Assembly: GCA_035695045.1 (NCBI GenBank)
Contig: DASSEX010000069.1
Location: 1 to 64,000 of the forward strand
Source: DASSKP01 sp035695045
GTDB lineage: Bacteria > Actinomycetota > Actinomycetes > JAFAQI01
Length of the DNA stretch: 64,000 bases
Reading direction: 5' to 3'
Positions 57,858 to 64,000 of the stretch are shown piece by piece. The notes beneath the pieces were generated by a model. The model saw nothing but the letters and a program-made list of their open reading frames with translations. It had not been told where the DNA came from and made no database searches. Position 1 is the stretch's first letter; each line of letters opens with the position of its first letter. A program made the translations under genes and the position numbers.

Positions 57858-59765
57858 GTGACCGTGCTCGCGGACCGGCAGCGAGGGCGTCTGCCGGTGC
57901 GGGCCGAGCAGTCGCCCGGCTGGGCGCGCTTCGCACTCCTCGCCATCGTCGTCCTCGCCGCTGTTCACGTCGCGCTCGTGGCCGGGCACTACGTCGTCGG
58001 GTCGTTCGACGACGACGGGCACTACCTCGCCCTGGCGAAGGCGTTCCTCCACGGCAAGGGCTACGTCGACACCTCGATCCCCGGGTCTCCCGTGGAGACG
58101 CTCTACCCGCCGGGCTACCCGACGCTGCTCGTCCCCCTGGTATGGATCGCGGGGACCTCCCTCTGGCCACTGCGGATCCTGTCCTCCGTCGCCTTTCTCG
58201 GCTGCTTTCCGCTCCTTGACCGGCTGCTCCGCCGGCACGGGCTCTCGACGTGGCTTCGACTCGCGTCGCTCGGCCTTCTGGCGTTGAGCCCGACCGCGGC
58301 CACCTTCGGCAGTGAGGTCATGCCGGAGGCGGTCTTCCTCCTCGTCCTGCTGGCTGTGCTCCTCGCGTTGCCGCAGTGGGAGGTCCAGAGCCGGTTGCTC
58401 AGCTGGCGCGGTGCGGTCGTGGCGCTCGGGGCGCCGTACCTCCTGCTGCTGAAGGCCGCCGGCCTGCCGATGCTTGCCGGCGTCCTGGGTTGGCTGCTCC
58501 TGCGCCGGCGATGGCGGCACCTCGCATTCACGGTCGGCACGTCCGTCGTCATGCTCGCGCCCCTGCTCCTCGTGCGCATGGCGTCGGGACCGGTCGTCGC
58601 GACCCGCTACAAGAGCGAGTACGCACTGGCGGGTCCGCTGCCGCGGGCCGTCTGGAACGGCATCAGGATCTACGTCACCGACGCGATCCCGGACACGCTC
58701 GTTCCGACGACGGGCGCCGGACTCCACGGTCACAACCTGGTGTTCGACGCGCTGCTGTGGCTGCTGCGTTGGTCAGCAACGTTTCTCGTCGCGGTCGGCT
58801 GGTTCAGCTGGCTCCGTCGTCGCCTGGACGCCACTGTGCTGATCGTTCCGCTCTATCTCGCGGAGACGATCCCGTTCGCGTTCATCAACCAGCGCCGGGT
58901 CGTGTTGCTGCTTCCTCTGGTCGTCAGCTGGTACGCGCTCGGCTGGGCCGCCGTCGTCGGTCTGTGTCGCCGGTGGTCGGACTCCCGAGCACCTCGAAGA
59001 TGGCTGCGACATGCCCCGGTCGTCCCTGTGGCGCTGATCGTTCCGGTGCTGGTCTGGCAGCTGCCCCGCGACTACCTCCTGCAACGCGGCGAGTCGACGC
59101 CGTCGGCACGCGGCTCCGGCTACGTCGCTGCCCTCCGCGAGATGACGCCGCCGGGTTGGAGCATCGGAGCGGGTTACCAGTGGACGATCTCCGACCTGAC
59201 CGGCCGGACCGCGAGCAACGTCGCGCACATGACGATCACGTGCCCACCTGGAGCATCCGGAGATCCGGCGCAGATCAGGTCCATGTACGCGCAGAACCAT
59301 GTCGCCACGGTCCTCGAAGCTTGGGTGAAGTGGCCCTACAACTTCGACAACGCCTGCGTCCTCGCGGCGATGCAGGCGGCGCCGTGGGCGGTGCCCGTCT
59401 ACCACGGCACCGACCACTCGACGGTCTACGTGCTGATCGGGCCCAACACGCCGCGGGCGTCGCTCCACGTGGCTCTCGACCAGCCGACACCCACCGGCTC
59501 CCGGGTCGACCTGCCGGGGCGCTCGGCAGACCACGTGGCTGAGATGTCCGTCGTCATCCCGGCCGCCGTCCGCACCGCGGTGCTCCAGCTGCACACAGCG
59601 GGGTCCGGGTGGGTCACGGTGCCGGCAGTCCTGACGCCGCCTGCGAGAGGACCGCGCTTGTTGCACGCAAGGTTGACGACACCGATCGCGGCCGACGCCG
59701 TTCGCGTCCTGGGGCCATCCGCCGGGACGTTGCGGGACCTCGTCGTCCTGGACGAGGGCGCATGA
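57858..59765 (+). CDS. GT-C fold membrane glycosyltransferase
   Basis: The 635-aa protein has about 10-12 membrane spans and, right after the first span, the acidic loop SFDDDGHYLALAKAF (about residues 50-64), typical of GT-C enzymes that use polyprenyl-phosphate sugars. A soluble external C-terminal domain covers about residues 410-635. GTG 57858 is 6 nt after GACAAT, a near-consensus -10. The next glycosyltransferase gene overlaps it by 4 nt (ATGA). Probable role: adding a sugar to an envelope glycan or protein; the exact donor and acceptor are not predictable. Confidence 0.82.
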   Translation: MTVLADRQRGRLPVRAEQSPGWARFALLAIVVLAAVHVALVAGHYVVGSFDDDGHYLALAKAFLHGKGYVDTSIPGSPVETLYPPGYPTLLVPLVWIAGTSLWPLRILSSVAFLGCFPLLDRLLRRHGLSTWLRLASLGLLALSPTAATFGSEVMPEAVFLLVLLAVLLALPQWEVQSRLLSWRGAVVALGAPYLLLLKAAGLPMLAGVLGWLLLRRRWRHLAFTVGTSVVMLAPLLLVRMASGPVVATRYKSEYALAGPLPRAVWNGIRIYVTDAIPDTLVPTTGAGLHGHNLVFDALLWLLRWSATFLVAVGWFSWLRRRLDATVLIVPLYLAETIPFAFINQRRVVLLLPLVVSWYALGWAAVVGLCRRWSDSRAPRRWLRHAPVVPVALIVPVLVWQLPRDYLLQRGESTPSARGSGYVAALREMTPPGWSIGAGYQWTISDLTGRTASNVAHMTITCPPGASGDPAQIRSMYAQNHVATVLEAWVKWPYNFDNACVLAAMQAAPWAVPVYHGTDHSTVYVLIGPNTPRASLHVALDQPTPTGSRVDLPGRSADHVAEMSVVIPAAVRTAVLQLHTAGSGWVTVPAVLTPPARGPRLLHARLTTPIAADAVRVLGPSAGTLRDLVVLDEGA

Positions 59766-61312
59766 CGAGCGACACGACGGAGGCGCCGCTGTCCGCGGAT
59801 CGCACGGCTGATCCCTTCGAGCCGGTGCTGCCGCAGTGGGTGAAGCGGGCCGTGATCTTCGTGCTCGTGTGCGCCGTTGTGCTGCGGTTCCTCGCCTTGT
59901 CGCCGCTGTGGCTGGACGAGGCGCAGACGGTCGAGATCGCGCATCGCTCGGTGTCCGGCCTGCTGTCCGCGTTGCGGCATGACGGGAGCCCGCCGCTCTA
60001 CTACCTCCTGCTGCACGCGTGGATGAAGGTCTTCGGCACGAGCTCGCTCGCGGTCCGGTCGCTGTCCGGCGTGTTCTCGGTAGCGGCGCTGCCCTTGATG
60101 TGGCGGGTGGCCCGACACCTCGGCGCTCGTCGTCGCGAGGCGTGGGTCGCAACGTTGCTGCTGGCGACCAACCCGTTCGCGATCCGCTACGCGACCGAGA
60201 CACGGATGTACAGCCTCGTCATGCTCCTGTGGCTGTTGGCCTTCCTCGCGTTCCGCCGGGTCTGGCTGGAGGGCGGCGCCCGCTGGATCGCGGCGGCGGC
60301 TGTGACGAGCGCTGCGCTCTACCTGACGCACTACTGGTCGCTGTTCTTCGCTGCCGCGGTCGGCGTCGGTGCGCTGGTCGTCGTACGCCGTCAACGGGCT
60401 CCTGCGCTGCGGGTTCTCCTGTCGCTGGCGCTGGGAGCGCTCGGTCTCGTGCCGTGGCTGCCGTCGTTCCTGTTCCAGCTACGTCACACCGGCGCTCCGT
60501 GGGGCTCGCCGCCGTCGTTCGCCACGCCTTTCCTGTCCCCGCAGGACTGGGCGGGTGCGGGGCCGGTGGGTAGTGACGCGCTCCTGTCGTTCGCCTACTA
60601 CGCCCTGGCGTTGCTGGCGCTGGTCGGGTCCGCGACGGCGACCGGTGTCCTCATCGGCCGGAGGCCGCGCCGCACCCCCTCATGGCTGCTCGGCGTGGCG
60701 GGGGGCGCGCTGCTGTTGGGCTGCACGGTCAGCCTGGTGCTGGGGAGTGCATATGCGGGCCGCTACAGCTCGGTGGCCGTCGTGCCGTTCCTGCTCGTCG
60801 TCGCCTCCGGCTTCAGAGCTCTGCCGGCGTCCTGGTGGTTGCGTGCCGTGGGCGGCGTGACGGTCCTGGGACTGGTCGTGGGTGCCGCGCTGCCGGCGAG
60901 GCCGCGCAGCCAGGCGGACCAGGTGGCGGCAGCCCTGCACGCCGTCAAGCCGCAGGACCTCGTCGTCTTCTGCCCCGACCAGCTCGGTCCCGCCGTGCAT
61001 CGGCTCGCCCCGCACGCCGGGCAGCAGGTCGTCTACCCGACGATGGGCAGCCCCGCGATGGTCGACTGGGTCGACTACAAGGCGCGCAACGAGGCCGCGG
61101 ATCCGGTGCGCTTCGCGCAGCGCGTCCTGGCGAGAGCCGGCCGGAGCGGTGCGATCTGGTTCGTCTACGCCGAGGGCTATCCCACGTTCAGCGACGACTG
61201 CAGCCGGCTTCTCGTCGCGTTCGGTGCGGCGCGCGGCCAGGCCCAGATCGTGGTGCACAGCCACCGCCGGACCGACGAGCGCGAACGGGTCGCTTACTTC
61301 GCACCGCGCTAG
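59762..61312 (+). CDS. Membrane glycosyltransferase, GT39/ArnT-like
   Basis: The 516-aa protein starts with a 40-residue cytoplasmic tail and a first span, then SPLWLDEAQTVEIAHRSVSGLL with the Asp-Glu pair of GT39/ArnT-type enzymes (about residues 45-65). DGSPPLYYLLLHAWMKVFG, also family-typical, follows. About ten spans end near residue 380; the rest is a soluble domain. It overlaps the preceding glycosyltransferase, so the two probably act on the same glycan. Its stop shares CTAG with the convergent 61309-62418 gene. Confidence 0.85.
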   Translation: MTSDTTEAPLSADRTADPFEPVLPQWVKRAVIFVLVCAVVLRFLALSPLWLDEAQTVEIAHRSVSGLLSALRHDGSPPLYYLLLHAWMKVFGTSSLAVRSLSGVFSVAALPLMWRVARHLGARRREAWVATLLLATNPFAIRYATETRMYSLVMLLWLLAFLAFRRVWLEGGARWIAAAAVTSAALYLTHYWSLFFAAAVGVGALVVVRRQRAPALRVLLSLALGALGLVPWLPSFLFQLRHTGAPWGSPPSFATPFLSPQDWAGAGPVGSDALLSFAYYALALLALVGSATATGVLIGRRPRRTPSWLLGVAGGALLLGCTVSLVLGSAYAGRYSSVAVVPFLLVVASGFRALPASWWLRAVGGVTVLGLVVGAALPARPRSQADQVAAALHAVKPQDLVVFCPDQLGPAVHRLAPHAGQQVVYPTMGSPAMVDWVDYKARNEAADPVRFAQRVLARAGRSGAIWFVYAEGYPTFSDDCSRLLVAFGAARGQAQIVVHSHRRTDERERVAYFAPR

Positions 61313-62418
61313 AACAGCATCCCGGCGCCGAAGCCGCTCGCCGCGACGACGACCAAGCCGACCGCCGACACGGCGCACGCCGACGCGAGCTGAACGCGTC
61401 GACGGAGCACCGCGGCGAGAGCGACGAGCAGCGGGAAGTCGGCGCTGAGGTAGCGCGGCAGCGACGTCGCCTGCGCCGATGTCACGGCGGCGAGCAGGAG
61501 GAACGACGCCCACAAGGCGACCCCGCGCGGCAGCAGCCGCCACGTGAGCCCCAGCAGCGCGAGCGCGACCAGGACGACGACGAGGCGCAGAGCGACCGGC
61601 AGGCCGGCACGGTTGGGTGCGAGGAAGAGGCCGTGCAACGGGTTGGCGAGCAGGCCGCCGCGCAGGCCGGGCGCCGACTGCGCGCTGAAGGGCAGCAGGA
61701 AGTTGCCGTCGACTGCCGCCGTCCACAGGCAGAAGGTCACGGTGCCGGCGACGGGTGCGGCCGTGGCGGCCAGCAGCGCGGGCAGTGAACGGGGCGCCTC
61801 GTCGCGCCGGCGCGACCAGAGCTCGGCCAGGGCGACGACCGCGATGAGGAGGCCGGTCGGGCGCGCGAGCCCGCCGAGGAAGCCCGCCGGGACGGCCCAC
61901 CAGGTCGCCGCACCCCGCGTCCGGACGGCCAGCAGGTAGCCGACGGCCAAGAGCCCCGCGAGAGCCTCGGCGTAGGCGATCGCCAGCACGGCCGCGCCCG
62001 GCGCGAGCAGGATGAGCCAGGTCGCGGCGACGGCGGTGCGCTCGCCGAGCTCGCGTCCGGCGAACAGGGCGACGCCTGCCGCGAAGGCCAAGGCCGCGAG
62101 GTTGGCGATGAGCACCAGGGCCAGGCCGGAGTGACCGCCGAGCACCGCGCCGAGCCACCGGCCGAGGAGGGGGAAGAGGGGGAAGAAGCGCTCGCCGTGG
62201 GGATGGAGCTGGGCTCCGTAGCCGTGTTCGGCCAGGGAGCGGTACCACGCGGCATCCCAGGCCCAGATCCCGCGCGCCCCCGGCGCGCCGTGGCCGCTGA
62301 CCGGGAATCGGCGCCCGTGGCGCAGCCAGCTGATCCACAATCCGGCCGCCACGAGGGCTCGTGAGACGAGCCAGGGAGGGATCGCGACCAGCAGCGCGCG
62401 GCGCACGGCGGGCGGCAT
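61309..62418 (-). CDS. Polytopic membrane mannosyltransferase-like protein (PIG-V-like GT-C)
   Basis: The 369-aa protein has about ten spans. An early external loop reads IWAWDAAWYRSLAEHGYG (about residues 51-68), the WDxxWY/W-Asp-W pattern of PIG-V-like and related GT-C mannosyltransferases, followed by RFFPLFPLLGRWLG. It would use a polyprenyl-phosphate mannose donor. It converges on the GT39-like gene and is divergent from the flavoprotein (151 nt apart), so three membrane glycosyltransferases cluster here. Confidence 0.8.
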   Translation of the reverse strand: MPPAVRRALLVAIPPWLVSRALVAAGLWISWLRHGRRFPVSGHGAPGARGIWAWDAAWYRSLAEHGYGAQLHPHGERFFPLFPLLGRWLGAVLGGHSGLALVLIANLAALAFAAGVALFAGRELGERTAVAATWLILLAPGAAVLAIAYAEALAGLLAVGYLLAVRTRGAATWWAVPAGFLGGLARPTGLLIAVVALAELWSRRRDEAPRSLPALLAATAAPVAGTVTFCLWTAAVDGNFLLPFSAQSAPGLRGGLLANPLHGLFLAPNRAGLPVALRLVVVLVALALLGLTWRLLPRGVALWASFLLLAAVTSAQATSLPRYLSADFPLLVALAAVLRRRVQLASACAVSAVGLVVVAASGFGAGMLF

Positions 62419-62569
62419 CGGACGCAGGCTCGGCTCTCTGTCGGGCAGGTGCTGACCGGGTTCGCGAGGGGCTTAACGTATCGTCGAGGTTAGGTGCGGC
62501 GTCCGCGGGAAGCCTCGTAAAGCGGTCGCCGCCAGTTGCTGACCGTCCCTGCCATGCGGAGCATTGCTG

Positions 62570-64000
62570 ATGACTGACGCCCCCCGGGGTTCCGTCGACC
62601 ACGTCGTGATCGCCGGAGCCGGGCCCGCCGGGCTGACCGCTGCCCTCGAGCTCGTACGCCGCGACCACCCGACGCTCGTCCTCGAGGCGACCGACGCGAT
62701 CGGCGGTATCAGCCAGACCGTCGAGCGCGACGGGTGGCGGTTCGACATCGGAGGCCACCGCTTCTTCACCAAGGTGCAGCGGGTCGACGAGTGGTGGCAC
62801 CAGATCCTCGGCGACGACGAGTTCCTGAGCCGGCCGCGGATGAGCCGCATCTTCTACCGGGGCAAGCTCTTCGACTATCCGATCAAGCCGATGAACGCTC
62901 TGCGTGGTCTGGGTCTGATCGAAGCGATCCGATGCGTGGCGTCGTACGTCTGGGTGCGTTTCCGCAAGCCCGACGAGAGCAACTACGAGGGCTGGGTCGC
63001 CTCGCGCTTCGGCTGGCGTCTCTACCGGCACTTCTTCAAGAGCTATACGGAGAAGGTCTGGGGGATGCCCGCGACCGACATGCCTGCTGACTGGGCAGCG
63101 CAGCGGATCAAGAACCTGTCGCTGTGGTCAGCGGTATGGAACGCGCTGTTCCCGAAGAAGGGACAGACCGAGATCACGACGCTCATCGACCGCTTCCAAT
63201 ACCCGAAGTACGGCCCCGGCATGATGTGGGAGCGCGTGCGCGACCTCGTCGTCGAAGGCGGGGGAGAGGTCGTCATGGACGCGCCGATCCTGGCGGTTCA
63301 TCACCGGGACGGTAAGGCGGTCGCGGTGACGGCCCGCGTCGAGGGCAAGAACGAGCGCATCCCCTGCGGCCACGTCATCTCGTCGATGCCGATGGCGGAG
63401 CTGCTGCAGATCATGCAGCCGCCGGTGCCCGAGAACGTCCTGTCGGCGGCGCGCCACCTGCGCTACCGCGACTTCCTGACGATCGCCCTCGTCGTGCCGG
63501 AGAGCGCCGGGTTCCCCGACAACTGGATCTACGTGCACTCGCCGGACGTCAAGGTCGGCCGGATCCAGAACTTCGGGTCCTGGTCGCCGTACATGGTCAA
63601 GGACGGCCGCACCTGCCTCGGCCTGGAGTACTTCGTCAACGAGGGTGACGAGCTCTGGTCGATGGCGGACGCCGACCTCGTCGAGCTTGGCAAGCGGGAG
63701 CTGCAGACGCTCGGGATCGCGAACACCGAGGTCGTCGACGCCGGCTACGTCGTCCGTGTGCCCAAGGCGTATCCCGTCTACGACGAGGACTACCGCGACA
63801 ACGTCGACGTCCTGCGGGGCTGGCTCGACGCCAACGCACCCAACGTGCATCCGGTCGGCCGCAACGGCATGCACAAGTACAACAACCAGGACCACTCGAT
63901 GTTCACCGCGATGCTGACGGTGGAGTCGATCGCCGACGGCGTGCCGCACGACGTCTGGCAGGTCAACGTCGAGGAGGAGTACCACGAAGAAGGGTCGTCC
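62570..64000 (+). CDS. FAD-dependent oxidoreductase, UDP-galactopyranose mutase/amine-oxidase-like (3' end beyond window)
   Basis: The frame is open from ATG 62570 to the window edge (477 codons seen, no stop). It starts with the FAD dinucleotide motif HVVIAGAGPAGLTAALELVRR (about residues 11-31), then LEATDAIGGISQTVERDGWRFDIGGHRFFTK. This pattern is shared by protoporphyrinogen-oxidase-like flavoproteins and UDP-galactopyranose mutase. Later parts (FKSYTEKVWGMPATDMPADWAAQRIKN-type region; VVRVPKAYPVYDEDY; NGMHKYNNQDHSMFTAM) fit COG1232-like enzymes found with envelope glycosyltransferases. A role in making an unusual sugar or lipid-linked precursor is inferred from its neighbours. Confidence 0.85.
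   Translation, partial: MTDAPRGSVDHVVIAGAGPAGLTAALELVRRDHPTLVLEATDAIGGISQTVERDGWRFDIGGHRFFTKVQRVDEWWHQILGDDEFLSRPRMSRIFYRGKLFDYPIKPMNALRGLGLIEAIRCVASYVWVRFRKPDESNYEGWVASRFGWRLYRHFFKSYTEKVWGMPATDMPADWAAQRIKNLSLWSAVWNALFPKKGQTEITTLIDRFQYPKYGPGMMWERVRDLVVEGGGEVVMDAPILAVHHRDGKAVAVTARVEGKNERIPCGHVISSMPMAELLQIMQPPVPENVLSAARHLRYRDFLTIALVVPESAGFPDNWIYVHSPDVKVGRIQNFGSWSPYMVKDGRTCLGLEYFVNEGDELWSMADADLVELGKRELQTLGIANTEVVDAGYVVRVPKAYPVYDEDYRDNVDVLRGWLDANAPNVHPVGRNGMHKYNNQDHSMFTAMLTVESIADGVPHDVWQVNVEEEYHEEGSS

Noticed and set aside
1..64000. A selenoprotein gene with in-frame TGA inside the window
   Set aside because: I did not find a recognisable domain that continues through a TGA in any frame. Domains seen all end normally. 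A computational SECIS search would be decisive.
1..64000. CRISPR arrays, transposases, integrases or prophage genes
   Set aside because: No regularly spaced repeats of CRISPR type and no recombinase or phage domains were seen. The three palindromic elements are far apart and lack obvious target-site duplications.

Overview
The window is very G+C-rich and densely packed, with many GTG starts and many 1-4 nt overlaps between genes. It looks like chromosome of an Actinomycetota member. Markers supporting this are an F420-type luciferase-like oxidoreductase, DUF3039 and DUF6457 proteins, MMPL and paired acyl-CoA dehydrogenase genes, an RsbQ/RsbP pair, and promoters of the form TANNNT followed 6-7 nt later by the start codon (leaderless transcripts). 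Genus cannot be fixed from the sequence. I see no rRNA, phage, transposase or CRISPR array.

Layout. 1-5.5 kb: a small Cys/His protein, a selenocysteine tRNA (366-460, anticodon TCA), an acyltransferase, a heptad-repeat protein, an RsbW-like ATPase with a coupled partner, and a GT28-type glycosyltransferase. 5.5-12.6 kb: siroheme-type CobA/CysG, an SDR, then selA-selB-moaA-mobA-DUF6457 and dodecin. With the tRNA this gives the selenocysteine machinery except selD, next to molybdenum-cofactor genes, which points to a selenocysteine formate dehydrogenase or similar enzyme elsewhere. 12.6-26.5 kb: quinone oxidoreductase-TldD-TldE operon, a STAS protein, secreted proteins, an MMPL exporter, a VIT1-like transporter, a class II aldolase, an rRNA/tRNA methyltransferase and an HD-GYP protein.

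26.7-31 kb: acyl-CoA carboxylase beta and biotin-carrying alpha subunits with a 3-hydroxyacyl-CoA-dehydrogenase-like SDR. 31-34.6 kb: ECF sigma factor with a DUF4349 membrane partner, and an MFS transporter. 34.6-39.6 kb: a four-gene acyl-CoA operon (two dehydrogenases, AMP ligase, MDR reductase). 39.6-47.2 kb: DUF1330, a secreted PI-PLC-like enzyme, an LLM oxidoreductase, a PhaC-like hydrolase, and an rsbQ-rsbP energy-stress pair. 47.4-52.7 kb: divergent catabolic genes (phosphotriesterase-like lactonase plus AMP ligase; MFS plus class III CoA-transferase). 52.8-57.8 kb: a giant Ser/Thr kinase-ATPase-GAF-histidine kinase. 57.8-64 kb: three membrane glycosyltransferases and a flavoprotein running off the end, probably for envelope glycans.

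The most distinctive non-gene signal is a family of three 62-bp palindromic elements at 12610, 40028 and 47348. They have near-identical 24-nt arms, variable loops and compensatory base changes; each abuts a stop codon, and one copy supplies the stop codon of a gene. Other signals are tandem repeats ahead of the carboxylase and aldolase genes, a perfect inverted repeat ahead of the giant kinase, and three convergent gene pairs whose stop codons share one CTAG.
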